A stretch of 35,000 nucleotides of DNA from Chloroflexota bacterium (GTDB lineage: Bacteria > Chloroflexota > Dehalococcoidia > JACQGW01): assembly GCA_016199325.1 (NCBI GenBank), contig JACQGW010000311.1:1-35000 (forward strand), in the 5' to 3' direction. Positions within the stretch are counted from its first letter, which is position 1, and each line of letters starts with the position of its first letter. Position numbers and translations under genes: made by a program. Positions 27,339 through 34,917 of the stretch are shown piece by piece. Under the pieces are notes generated by a model. It was not told where the DNA came from, ran no database searches, and saw nothing but the letters and a program-made list of their open reading frames with translations.

Positions 27339-27654
27339 GTGGTTCCTCCTCTCCATCCTTTGAGCTCCGAACGGCATGCGTATCCGCGGCTACTTCTTCC
27401 TTCCCATCCTTCCCATCCTCGCGGCGCTTGCGTTGCTGCGACGAGTAGGAGACCGCCCAGCCCGTGAACAGCATCACGAAGACGAGGGCCAGGCCTCCCC
27501 CGCTGATCCAGGCCACCACCGGCGGGATGCCGATGTGGATGCCGCCGATGTGCAGGTCGTTGCCGTTCGCCAGGGCCGGCGGCGCACCCATGGTCACGAA
27601 AGCGCCGAGCGCGGCGAGCCAGAGGAACCGCAGAAGCGCGGGAACCCGTCTCAT
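27325..27654 (-). CDS. Small membrane protein with signal peptide
   Basis: This is 109 aa. Residues 1-29 form a signal peptide with a good AxA site (PPALA before NGND). A short extracytoplasmic part rich in His/Gly/Ile follows (HIGGIHIGIPP), then one transmembrane helix at about 43-66 and a highly charged Lys/Arg/Glu/Asp cytoplasmic tail. GGAGGAGGG precedes the ATG. The stop overlaps the MFS start. I do not recognise the family. Position suggests an accessory subunit of, or co-regulated partner for, the transporter. Confidence 0.7.
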   Translation of the reverse strand: MRRVPALLRFLWLAALGAFVTMGAPPALANGNDLHIGGIHIGIPPVVAWISGGGLALVFVMLFTGWAVSYSSQQRKRREDGKDGKEEVAADTHAVRSSKDGEEEPHGDQ

Positions 27655-27684
27655 AACCCCCTCCTCCTATTCTCCATTCTATGC

Positions 27685-27993
27685 TCACATTGCCGTCCGC
27701 CCGTGCATGGGCAGGCTCAAGAGCCAGAGGTTGACCAGCGAGAAGATCAGGGTGCCGGCAACGATCGGGCCGAGGCCGCGCAGCGCGGCCCGGGCTTCGT
27801 CGAAGAGATGGCAAGGGTGCTTGAGCGCCGCCTTCACCCAGGGGATCTGCAGCAGGTCCCATCGCCAGTACCTGGACGAGTCGTGCGTTCCGGCGTGCCG
27901 CTGGAGCCAGAAGGCGGTGGCTACCGAGATGAGGGGCAAAGCGGCTGCCGCAGTCCCAAACAGCCATCCCGAGAAGCCAGCCATCGTAGCCAT
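27685..27993 (-). CDS. Small two-helix membrane protein, unknown
   Basis: From ATG 27993 (AGGAG about ten bases upstream) this is 102 aa. A hydrophobic helix lies near residues 8-28 and another near 77-96, with a polar Trp/Arg/His-rich loop between. The frame is open upstream to 28251, but that part reads through repeats and has no protein-like character. It lies 30 bp before the signal-peptide protein and is probably the first gene of the operon. No family is recognised. Confidence 0.6.
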   Translation of the reverse strand: MATMAGFSGWLFGTAAAALPLISVATAFWLQRHAGTHDSSRYWRWDLLQIPWVKAALKHPCHLFDEARAALRGLGPIVAGTLIFSLVNLWLLSLPMHGRTAM

Positions 27994-28091
27994 TTCGTTT
28001 CCGCTCCTGCTTGGAGCATGACGGTGACCCACACCGGCATGCTCATAGGGCATCTCCTCTTGCGGGGAATGATCGCTCAGCAGCCGGGCCG

Positions 28092-28126
28092 ATGATAGCA
28101 GCCGTAGGTTAACAAGCAGGTAAACG
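28092..28126. repeat. 35-bp direct repeat, right copy
   Basis: Partner of 26010-26044. This copy lies about 100 bp upstream of the first gene of the minus-strand operon and just before the + strand selenoprotein promoter region, so it could also act as an operator for either unit. Confidence 0.7.
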
Positions 28127-28130
28127 CGAG

Positions 28131-28158
28131 TTGCAGAAATACCGAGAGATGCTATGAT
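28131..28158 (+). promoter_or_regulatory. Possible promoter of the selenoprotein gene
   Basis: TTGCAG (28131-28136), 16 bp, then TATGAT (28153-28158). The -10 box is good and the -35 box weak. TATACT at 28165-28170 is an alternative -10. Either would leave a leader of about 75-85 bases before ATG 28244. Confidence 0.35.
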
Positions 28159-28243
28159 GGTGCGTATACTGGAGCCAGGGCGGTGTCCCGTCCACCTGAG
28201 CTTCGGGTTAGCATACATCACCTCTGAAGGGAGCACGCCAGCC

Positions 28244-29242
28244 ATGATCACCGAAAGACCGCCGATGCCGGCGCTCGACTTTACGCGGATCGGCCCGGCG
28301 GTGGGCAGCCGCTTTCCCGACGTCGTCTTGCCCGACCAGCACGGCCGGCCGATTGACCTGCACGCCGTTCGGGGTGGACGGCGTGCGGTCGTCGTCTTTC
28401 ACCGCAGCGCGAGCTGGTGACCGTTCTGCAAGACGCAGCTCGTCGAGCTGCAAGACAGCCTGTCGGATTTCGATCGGGTAGGTGTGGCCGCCTTCGCGGT
28501 CAGCTACGATCCCGTCAGCGTCCTCGCCGCGTTCGCCGAGAAGCGCGGCGTTACGTATCCCCTGCTCTCCGACGAAGGCAGCCATGCCATTCGGGCACTC
28601 GGATTGCTGAACACCCATCTGGACCAGCAGCACGCCCACTACGGCGGCCAGACCCGGGACTACCACCACGGCGTACCGTACCCCGGCACGTTCGTCCTGG
28701 ACGAGGACGGGATCGTCGTCGAGAAGCACTTCGAGCAGAGCTACCGGGTGCGCCCGACGGCCGCCGCGCTGGTGGAGACGAGCTTCGGCGGCGAGAGTAC
28801 CCGCTCGGCCGCCAGGGCGCAGGCTGAGACGGAGGATCTCCGGATCACGGTCTGGTCCGGCTCGGCCACCTACCGCCCCTACCAGAAGCTGCGACTGGAT
28901 CTGGACATCGAGATCGCGCCGGGCCTGCACGTCTACGGCCAACCTGTCCCCGACGGCTATACGCCCTTGACCGTCGCGATCGACCCGCTCGAAGCCCTCG
29001 AGGCCGGCCCGGTAGAGCTCCCGGCACCGCGGCCGTTCCAGGTGGAGGGTTTGGACGAGCAGTTCCTCGTCTACGAAGGCACGGTTCGTGGCAGCATACC
29101 GGTGGTCCTGTTTCAGAACCTTGGCGACGTCACGCTGACCCTCCGGGTGCGATACCAGGCGTGCAGCGAGAGCCTCTGCTATCCACCGACCGAGGTAACC
29201 TTGCCCTTGCTGCTGACGGGGTTGGAGAACATCCGGGACTGA
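28244..29242 (+). CDS. Selenoprotein: redoxin (UxxC) fused to a DsbD-alpha-like domain
   Basis: Reading TGA at 28418-28420 as selenocysteine gives 332 aa. The redoxin/AhpC-TSA domain (about 12-160) has the active site HRSASW-Sec59-PF-C62-KTQLVELQ, where homologues carry WCPFC. It continues through SYDPV, YPLLSDE and PYPGTFVLDEDG exactly as the family expects. Both sides of the TGA are in the same frame and are both conserved protein, so this is not a stop. The C-terminal domain (about 195-332) resembles DsbD-alpha: QACSESLCYPPTEV with C307 and C312 as a redox pair. A stem-loop right after the TGA fits a bacterial SECIS. GAAGGGA precedes ATG 28244. The role is thiol-disulfide or peroxide reduction, partner unknown. 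No signal peptide is visible, so cytoplasmic location or non-classical export is open. SelA, SelB and tRNA-Sec lie outside the window. Confidence 0.88.
28418..28451 (+). promoter_or_regulatory. Sec TGA codon and bacterial SECIS hairpin
   Basis: The TGA (28418-28420) is followed by a perfect 7-bp stem GCAGCTC (28435-28441) / GAGCTGC (28445-28451) with loop GTC. The loop begins 21 bases after the TGA and has a G first. These features fit the bacterial SECIS rule (apical loop about 16-37 bases after the UGA, G near the start of the loop), although the three-base loop is at the short limit. Confidence 0.75.
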
Positions 29243-29257
29243 GCGATCTGCTCCGTC
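29237..29257. terminator. Weak hairpin between convergent genes
   Basis: GACTGAGC (29237-29244) and GCTCCGTC (29250-29257) can pair with one mismatch around GATCT in the 13-bp gap between the selenoprotein and the ECF T-component gene. There is no T-run, so this is only a possible bidirectional stop. Confidence 0.2.
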
Positions 29258-30023
29258 AGAAACGGTACATCCAAGCGGCGAAGTAGGCGGCGAGACAAAT
29301 AAGGATCGCCGCCGTTACCGCCTGGTCCACCCGGCGATACTCGATCGTGCGCAGGAAAGTACGCTCTGGACGATAGCCGTACCCTCGTAACTCCATCGCC
29401 AGCGCCACTTCGTTGGCCCGACGGAGCGTCCGCAAGCAGAACGGCACGACGATCGGCACGAAAGCTCGGGCCCGTCGCACGGAGCCCCGCAGGTCCAACC
29501 CACGCGCTTCCTGAGCTTCGTAGATGGCTGCCAACTCCTGCTCGAAGACGGGGAAGAAGCGAAGGGTGAGTCCCAGCAGCATCGCATACTTGTAGGGCAC
29601 CTTCGCCTTCACCAACACAAGGGACACATCCGTTGGGTGAGTCCACATGAGAAACTGCAGGAAAAGCAGGATGATGCAGTACAGCCGGAGGATCACCTGA
29701 ACGGCCAGCCAGAGTCCCCCGGCGTAGAAGTCCACGGGGCCAAGACGGAAAAGGATCTCCCCCTCAGCGTGGAAAATGGTCTGGACGAGAATCACGCCAA
29801 TGGAAAAGAAACTGACCATTCTGGTCACCGGCAGGAAGCTCCTAAGGTCGAGCCTGGCTGTCCAGGACAGGCCGAGAACGAAGACGACGAGCCCCAGCAG
29901 CAACAGAATCCGGCTCGTCGCGAAGCAGAGGACCAGCATCGCAACGAGCCAGACGAGCTTGGTGCGCGGATCGAGCCGATGGAAGAAGGTATCTCGGAAC
30001 GCGTAGGCGGTCAGTAACGGCAC
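29256..30023 (-). CDS. ecfT: ECF transporter T component (EcfT/CbiQ family)
   Basis: The 255-aa membrane protein couples the ATPases to the substrate-binding S subunit. It begins LDPRTKLVWLVAMLVL, typical of the family, and has several hydrophobic helices. The two coupling-helix motifs are AQEARGLDL (xARG) and AMELRGYG (xLRG) in the C-terminal half, the hallmark of EcfT/CbiQ. The start is GTG 30023 with GAAGG six bases upstream. It follows the S-component gene by 20 bp and is last in the B12-riboswitch operon. The C-terminus is an additional helix plus a short tail. Length is normal. Confidence 0.93.
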   Translation of the reverse strand: MPLLTAYAFRDTFFHRLDPRTKLVWLVAMLVLCFATSRILLLLGLVVFVLGLSWTARLDLRSFLPVTRMVSFFSIGVILVQTIFHAEGEILFRLGPVDFYAGGLWLAVQVILRLYCIILLFLQFLMWTHPTDVSLVLVKAKVPYKYAMLLGLTLRFFPVFEQELAAIYEAQEARGLDLRGSVRRARAFVPIVVPFCLRTLRRANEVALAMELRGYGYRPERTFLRTIEYRRVDQAVTAAILICLAAYFAAWMYRF

Positions 30024-30043
30024 ATGACCCTTCGGCAGAAGAA

Positions 30044-30625
30044 CTAATCCAGCAGGCCCGACCTGGCCACCGTCTCCGCGACAACCTTGGTCACCACGGT
30101 CCCGCCGATGATGCTCGCGACCATGGTCACGCCGCTCGAGACCAGGATGACGCCGACCGGCAGTTGGAGAATGGCGAACAGCCCGACCGCGACCAGCGCG
30201 TTGCCGACGAGATTCCCGGCCACCTGGGCGAGCAGATGGTGGCCCCAGCTACTCATCGGTAGTTTCCAGGCAACCAGGGAATACGCCAGCGATCCGGCCG
30301 CGTTGACGATGGGGAACGTTACAGCCAGCGGCGAAATGCCGGCAGCGATGGCGACGATCCCTTCCATGAGGCCGGCGATCACCCCGCCGGGTTGCCGGCA
30401 AAGGAGGGTCGAAATGCCCATGATCGTGGCCCAACTGATCCCGCCAAAGATCAGGAAGGCTCCGCCGGTCAGTGCCGTGTCTGCCCTGTCACCTGCTCCC
30501 ACCAGGAGCACCATGACGATACCGAAAAAGACTCCGCCCACCAGTGCCTTGCTGTCGAGCCGCCAGAAGCCCATCGATGGGTACAGACTGGTGCCGATGG
30601 ATGCCCTCGCGCTGCCTCTCTCCAC
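30044..30625 (-). CDS. ECF transporter S component, probably cobalamin-related
   Basis: The 193-aa hydrophobic protein has about six helices, between an ECF ATPase and a T component, and is therefore the substrate-binding S unit. GTG 30625 is chosen because AAGGAGG lies five bases upstream; the frame extends to 30685 without a better site. Ala/Gly-rich helices (VAGNLVGNALVAVG) and a first helix with GGVFFGIVMVLL are typical of S units such as ThiW, CbrT and YkoE. The cobalamin riboswitch at the operon head implies uptake of cobalamin, a corrinoid precursor or cobalt. Absence of CbiM/CbiN-type features favours vitamin over cobalt. Substrate is inference. Confidence 0.8.
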   Translation of the reverse strand: MERGSARASIGTSLYPSMGFWRLDSKALVGGVFFGIVMVLLVGAGDRADTALTGGAFLIFGGISWATIMGISTLLCRQPGGVIAGLMEGIVAIAAGISPLAVTFPIVNAAGSLAYSLVAWKLPMSSWGHHLLAQVAGNLVGNALVAVGLFAILQLPVGVILVSSGVTMVASIIGGTVVTKVVAETVARSGLLD

Positions 30626-30684
30626 AGTATCCTCCTTGAAATCTCGGTTGCGGTGCTTGGTTCCGACGGTGCATGAACGAAACA

Positions 30685-32478
30685 CTAGGTGCAGCTCTTG
30701 ACGATCAGTCGTGCCACCTCCTCCACGCGAGAGTACGCTGACGGAAGGCCGAGCGCCTGGGCGAGCTGGTGGAGGTCGGGGATCTGGATTGCTGCCTGCG
30801 TCAAGACATCAGCCGAGGCCGCCAGCTCAGCCGTAGCCGTGTCGAGCAAGACACTGCCTCCGGCCATGACGATCGTCCTTTTGGCGTAACGAACGACCAG
30901 CTCCATGTCGTGGGTGATCATGAGGACGGTTCCGCCCTCCTCACGGAACTCGGTCAGCAGGTCCATCACCTGGACGGTCTCCTGATCGTCCAAACCTGTC
31001 GAAGGCTCGTCGACCACGAGCACCCTGGGCCGGTGAACCAGCGCCGAGGCCAGGGCAAGGCGCTGCCGTTGCCCCCGACTCAGCCGGTACGGATGGCTCT
31101 CTCTCACATCGAGAAGTCCGATCTTGTGGAGCGCGTTCTCCACCAGCTCCGCGATCTGGTTCGATGGCATCCGCCGGATCTTCAAGCTGAAGGCGACCTC
31201 GTCGAAAACGGAGTCGCAGAAGATCTGGTAGTCGGGGTCCTGAAAGAGGTAGCCAACGGTGTCGGAAAGTCGGGCCGTGGCGGTCCCGCGGCTATCCTGC
31301 CCGTTGACAAACACCTGTCCCCTCGTCGGTCTCAGGAGCCCCGCAAAGTGTTTGGCGAGCGTCGTTTTCCCTGCGCCATTCGCGCCGATGATGGCCGTGA
31401 GCTCACCGCGCTGGAAAGCGAGGCTGATCTCTTTCAGCGCCCACCTGTCCGATCGTGGGTAGCGGAAGCTGAGCGCGCGTGCTTCCACGACGGGCGGGCC
31501 GGAGCGGCGATCGTCGTGCTTGCCGGCTCCATTCGTGCCGGCGGAGGATATCGGGGCGCGTGCCAAGTCGAGCTTTGTCATGTCCATCAAGGGCTTCAAG
31601 TGGTCCGCCAGCCTGCCGGGAGTGAGCAACACTCGCTCCGGTGCCAGCGAACGCCGCTTGAGCAAGTGGTGCAGCTTGATGCCGTCAGGTATCCGCAGGC
31701 CGTGGGTGAGGACGTCCTCGTCGTCGAAGAACTCCTCGGGCGAAGCGTCCTTGACGATGCGTCCTTCGGTCATCAGGAGGACGCGGGAAGCCAGGGGTAA
31801 CACGTCGCTCAAGCGATCCTCGATGAGGAGGATGGTCTTCCCGGCCTCCCGGTTGAGCCGGGCAATGCTCTCGTAGACCTGCTTCCGGCCGAGCGGGTCA
31901 AGCTCGGCGGCGGGCCGATCCAGGATGAAGAGATCAGGGTCTGTCGCCAGCACGCTGCTCAAGACGACGCGCTGGGTTTCGCCGCCCGAAAGACTGTCAG
32001 ACGCCCGCTTGGTGAAATCCTGCATTCCCACCAGGGCCAGGCTGCTGAGTAACCGATGGCGAATCTCGTCCGGATCCTTGCAGAGGTTCTCGGGGCCAAA
32101 AGCGACGTCTTCCTCTACCGTGAGGTTGAACAGTTGGTTCTCCGGCCGCTCCAGCACCAGGCCGACGAGGGCAGCAATTTCCGGCAGCCTCAGATCGGCG
32201 AGGCTCTGGCCCGCCATCCTGACGACGCCCCTGTAGATGCCGCCGACGAAATGGGGGATGACTCCGGCAAGACAATAGCAGAGGGTTGTCTTGCCCGCAC
32301 CGGACGGCCCGGTGAGGACGACGAATTCACCCTTGCTCACCCTGAAGTCGATGGAGCTGATGGCCGGCTGCGGCTGCCGCCAATAGCGAAACTCCTCTAT
32401 GCTGGCTTCCAGGACAAAACCCACGCGACACCCCTGCGAATCGACCTCTCTGTGGTCCTGCGTTGACGGATTCGCCAA
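30685..32478 (-). CDS. ECF transporter fused double ATPase (EcfA-EcfA')
   Basis: The 597-aa protein carries two ABC ATPase domains in one chain. Domain 1 has Walker A GPSGAGKT (57-64) and signature LSGGETQ (163-169), but its Walker B reads LFILDRP: the catalytic Glu position 188 is Arg. The switch region reads LLIEDRL (220-222), where a His is expected. Domain 2 is canonical: GANGAGKT (365-372), LSRGQRQ (466-472), DEP with E491, and H523. So only one ATPase site should be fully competent. It is first in the operon, behind the riboswitch and terminator, and drives the S/T pair downstream. ATG 32478 has no clear ribosome site; GTG at 32424, before GFVLEASIEEF, is an alternative that fits the usual domain start. 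Confidence 0.92.
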   Translation of the reverse strand: MANPSTQDHREVDSQGCRVGFVLEASIEEFRYWRQPQPAISSIDFRVSKGEFVVLTGPSGAGKTTLCYCLAGVIPHFVGGIYRGVVRMAGQSLADLRLPEIAALVGLVLERPENQLFNLTVEEDVAFGPENLCKDPDEIRHRLLSSLALVGMQDFTKRASDSLSGGETQRVVLSSVLATDPDLFILDRPAAELDPLGRKQVYESIARLNREAGKTILLIEDRLSDVLPLASRVLLMTEGRIVKDASPEEFFDDEDVLTHGLRIPDGIKLHHLLKRRSLAPERVLLTPGRLADHLKPLMDMTKLDLARAPISSAGTNGAGKHDDRRSGPPVVEARALSFRYPRSDRWALKEISLAFQRGELTAIIGANGAGKTTLAKHFAGLLRPTRGQVFVNGQDSRGTATARLSDTVGYLFQDPDYQIFCDSVFDEVAFSLKIRRMPSNQIAELVENALHKIGLLDVRESHPYRLSRGQRQRLALASALVHRPRVLVVDEPSTGLDDQETVQVMDLLTEFREEGGTVLMITHDMELVVRYAKRTIVMAGGSVLLDTATAELAASADVLTQAAIQIPDLHQLAQALGLPSAYSRVEEVARLIVKSCT

Positions 32479-32520
32479 TGGCCAGGTGGGGATCGGCCGT
32501 CGCTATGGGGTATCGGGGGC

Positions 32521-32566
32521 AGAAAAGGACAAGCCCCCGACCAACACCATGGCTAGTCGAGGGCTT
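32521..32566 (-). terminator. Intrinsic terminator in the riboswitch expression platform
   Basis: On the minus strand an 11-bp stem (32556-32566 with 32531-32541, one G-U pair) is followed by GTCCTTTTCT. It lies between the riboswitch and the ATPase start, so it is the likely B12-dependent off switch. An A-rich and T-rich flank on each side makes it potentially bidirectional. Confidence 0.7.
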
Positions 32567-32621
32567 TTGCAAAGACTCCGGAACGAACCCTACGCCTGAC
32601 CGCGAGCGTGTGGTCAAATGA

Positions 32622-32791
32622 TTCTGGGCAGGTCTCCTGGCTTGTGGCTCATCGCTCCCCCACGCCTTCCCACCTGACGGCGGTGGCATCCTGTAGGGTC
32701 ACTCCCCACTTACAGTGGCGGGCCCGCGCCGGTCTTGCACCGGCTTCCCTATTCTCCCCTCACGGGGCACCCAGAGCCTATTCTCTTTTCC
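32622..32791 (-). ncRNA. Cobalamin (B12) riboswitch
   Basis: Minus-strand conserved elements occur in order: GGTGCAAGACCGG (32741-32729), the B12 box GCCACTGT (32719-32712) in a GGGCCCGCCACTGTAAGTGG context, the GAAGGCG segment, and the 3' AGCCAGGAGACCTGCC (32642-32627). These are the diagnostic blocks of the cobalamin aptamer. It controls the ECF operon and predicts repression when B12 is plentiful, through the terminator at 32521-32566. Confidence 0.93.
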
Positions 32792-32797
32792 GGCTGG

Positions 32798-32826
32798 AGT
32801 GTAGCACATGGCGGGGGTGCTGTCAA
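32798..32826 (-). promoter_or_regulatory. Sigma-70 promoter of the riboswitch-ECF operon
   Basis: A perfect TTGACA -35 (32826-32821), a 17-bp spacer and a TACACT -10 (32803-32798) lie on the minus strand. Transcription would start near 32791, right at the beginning of the riboswitch fold. Confidence 0.75.
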
Positions 32827-32834
32827 GCGTTTCC

Positions 32835-33764
32835 CTACGCCTTCAGGCTGACCTCCCGCATGCCGTCCGCGAAGAGATTCAGGCCGATGACCAGCGTCGT
32901 GATGGCGATGGAGGGGAACAGGACGATCCAGGGCGCGATCAGGATCCAGCTCCGGCCTTCGGCGACCATCCCGCCCCAGTCGGGCAGCGGTGGCGGCGGA
33001 CCAAGGCCAAGGAATCCCAGGCCGCCAATGGCAAAGGCGGCGAAGCCGACCCGGATGGCGGCGTCGACGACGATGGGCCCCATGGCGTTCGGGAGGATCT
33101 CGACGAGCGTGATGTAGAGGCTGGACTCGCCCCGAATCCGCGCCGCCGCGACGTACTCCCGCGTCTTGACGTCGAGGACCAGGCTCCGCACGATGCGGGC
33201 GATCCCCGGCGTCGAGCCCAGCGTGATGGCCAGGACGACGTTGAGCGCCGATGGCCCGATCGCCGCGATGATGATCAGATAGAGCAGGAGGGAAGGGAAC
33301 GCCATCTTGGCGTCGAGCAGCCGCATGATGATTTCGTCGAGCAGGCCGCCGAAGTAGCCCGCGGAGATGCCCAGCGTCATGCCGATGACGGTCGCCGTCA
33401 GGACCGAGGCCGGCGCCAGCGTCAGGATCACCTGGCTGCCGAAAATGAGCCGGCTCAGCAGATCTCGCCCGACGTGGTCCGTGCCCAGCGGGAACTCGGC
33501 GCTCGGCGGCATCCGGGGCTCGCCGATGAGCTCATACGGGGAGTACGGCGAGATGATGGGAGCGAACAGCGCCACCAGCACCCAGAAGGCGACCAGGCAG
33601 AAGCCGACGGTGCCGGTCGTCGACTCCAGGAGAAAGCGAGCCGCGGCGACGAATCCGTTGGCGAGTGAAGCTCGTGCGCTGCCCTCCTCGCCCTGCGGCG
33701 CAGCTTCTTCCTGTCCGGGCAGGACGGCGGTGGGTTCAACGATCTTCACTTGCTCTTGAGCCAT
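32835..33764 (-). CDS. Peptide/nickel-type ABC transporter permease (OppC/DppC family)
   Basis: The 309-aa inner-membrane permease has a roughly 35-residue polar N-terminus, a first helix at about 50-70 and the DppC-type segment FPLGTDHVGRDLLSRLIFGSQ. About five further helices follow, with an EAA-type loop (EYVAAARIRGESSLYITLVEILPNAMGPI) that contacts the ATPase, and a family ending with GLNLFADGMRE. It should import oligopeptides, dipeptides or related solutes with a DppB-type partner, a binding protein and two ATPases, none of which are in the window. GGAG lies about ten bases before the ATG. It ends just upstream of the ECF operon promoter, so the two are separate units. Confidence 0.92.
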   Translation of the reverse strand: MAQEQVKIVEPTAVLPGQEEAAPQGEEGSARASLANGFVAAARFLLESTTGTVGFCLVAFWVLVALFAPIISPYSPYELIGEPRMPPSAEFPLGTDHVGRDLLSRLIFGSQVILTLAPASVLTATVIGMTLGISAGYFGGLLDEIIMRLLDAKMAFPSLLLYLIIIAAIGPSALNVVLAITLGSTPGIARIVRSLVLDVKTREYVAAARIRGESSLYITLVEILPNAMGPIVVDAAIRVGFAAFAIGGLGFLGLGPPPPLPDWGGMVAEGRSWILIAPWIVLFPSIAITTLVIGLNLFADGMREVSLKA

Positions 33765-33878
33765 CGCTCAGTTGCTCCCGTTCCAGACAGGCAGATACTC
33801 CTGCCCACACATTCCGCGACCGGATCGATTCGTCAGAGTTGATCAGCGCCCGGTTCCTCACCTACGGCCTACGGTTTG

Positions 33879-34697
33879 CTACGATTGGGCGCCATCCGTC
33901 CAACCGACGGCCGAACAGCGGACGGTGCCGCCGAAAGCGTCGGGCCGCTCGCCCCAGGCGCGGAGCTCGACGGCCATCGCGTCGAGCGTCGTCTCGTCGA
34001 CCCAGCCCTGGCCGAGCACCGTGTTTCGGAAGTGCGGGTCGCTCCGCAGCCGCTCGTACATGGCGACCAGGCGCCGGGTGCCCTCGACGTTCCCCGCTGC
34101 GTTGATGGCGGCGGAGCCCTCGCTCCGGCTGAACCCGGCCTCCAGCAGCAGCCGGCGCTGATGCCGGGCGTAGTAGATGCTGGCGCCGTTGTGCTCGTAG
34201 TACCGGAGGAAGAGCGCCCAGTGCTGCTCGACCAGCGGCGTCGACGGCGCCCAGAACCGCGTCGCCGAGTCCGGGTCGCTCACGCCGACGATCCCGCCGG
34301 GCCGCAGCACCCGCCGCATCTCCTTCAGTGCCGCCAGCGGGTCGCGCAGGTGGCCGAGGAGGCCGTTCGCGAAGACGGCATCGAACGAGGCGTCTGGAAA
34401 CGGCAGCGCGTAGGCGTCGCCGACCTCGAAGCGAACGTTCGAGATCTGCTGTCCCGTTGCCAGCCGCTGCGCGGCCTCGATCTGGCTCGGCTCCAGGTCA
34501 AGGCCGACAACCTCGCCCGGAGCAACCGCGCTGGCCAATCCGAGCGTAATCGTCCCGGGACCGCAGCCTGCGTCCAGGAGTCGCATGCCTGGACGTAGGT
34601 ACGGGAGGAAGAAGGCGGCGGCGTCGGCGGCGGTCCGACTCGCCAGCCATTGCTGGGTCGCTGCGCTGTAGCCCAACGTGTAGACCTCGCGGGTCAT
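33879..34697 (-). CDS. Class I SAM-dependent methyltransferase
   Basis: From ATG 34697 (GGAGG upstream; the frame extends to 34715) this is 272 aa. Motif I LLDAGCGPG lies at residues 40-48, the acidic SAM-ribose ligand is probably D67 in VVGLDLEP, then VGDAYALPFPDASFDAVFANGLLGHL and a RVLRPGGIVGVSDPD motif follow. This is the UbiE/Methyltransf_11 type, acting on small molecules. The substrate is unknown and the C-terminal 110 residues give no specific clue. It stands alone, 114 bp upstream of the permease gene. Confidence 0.9.
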   Translation of the reverse strand: MTREVYTLGYSAATQQWLASRTAADAAAFFLPYLRPGMRLLDAGCGPGTITLGLASAVAPGEVVGLDLEPSQIEAAQRLATGQQISNVRFEVGDAYALPFPDASFDAVFANGLLGHLRDPLAALKEMRRVLRPGGIVGVSDPDSATRFWAPSTPLVEQHWALFLRYYEHNGASIYYARHQRRLLLEAGFSRSEGSAAINAAGNVEGTRRLVAMYERLRSDPHFRNTVLGQGWVDETTLDAMAVELRAWGERPDAFGGTVRCSAVGWTDGAQS

Positions 34698-34721
34698 CGT
34701 GCCTCCTACGGGCAAGCATTC

Positions 34722-34810
34722 AGCGGTCAGCGATCAGCTTTCGGCGATTGCGCCACTGTCGACCCTGACGAGTCATCCTGCTGAGGGCTGGCCGCCGATC
34801 GCTGAACGCT
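34722..34810. repeat. Inverted repeat in the terminal intergenic region
   Basis: AGCGGTCAGCGATCAG (34722-34737) is inverted, with two mismatches, at 34795-34810. It encloses about 57 bp and lies immediately upstream of the methyltransferase gene. The rest of 34811-35000 contains no gene that I recognise. Confidence 0.45.
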
Positions 34811-34917
34811 AACGACACGACCAGTATAGGCCCGATCAGCGTGAAGTCAAGCGACCGGTTGGGAGGGGTACACGCGATGACCTTCCTGCATACTGCTCCA
34901 GAGGTCATGCACCATTG

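Noticed and set aside
26094..27467. Plus-strand frame of 457 codons opposite the MFS gene
   Set aside because: Glu/Gln/Arg/His-rich product without hydrophobic segments. The minus strand encodes a clear twelve-helix transporter.
28154..28243. ATG at 28154 as the start of the selenoprotein gene
   Set aside because: It overlaps the putative -10 box, and the added 30 residues have no family similarity; ATG 28244 has a ribosome site.
28484..29242. Separate gene starting at ATG 28484
   Set aside because: It would begin in the middle of the redoxin fold, after the active site. The upstream part in the same frame completes the domain through TGA.
34720..34908. Minus-strand frame of 62 codons
   Set aside because: It runs through an inverted repeat with no ribosome site or motif.
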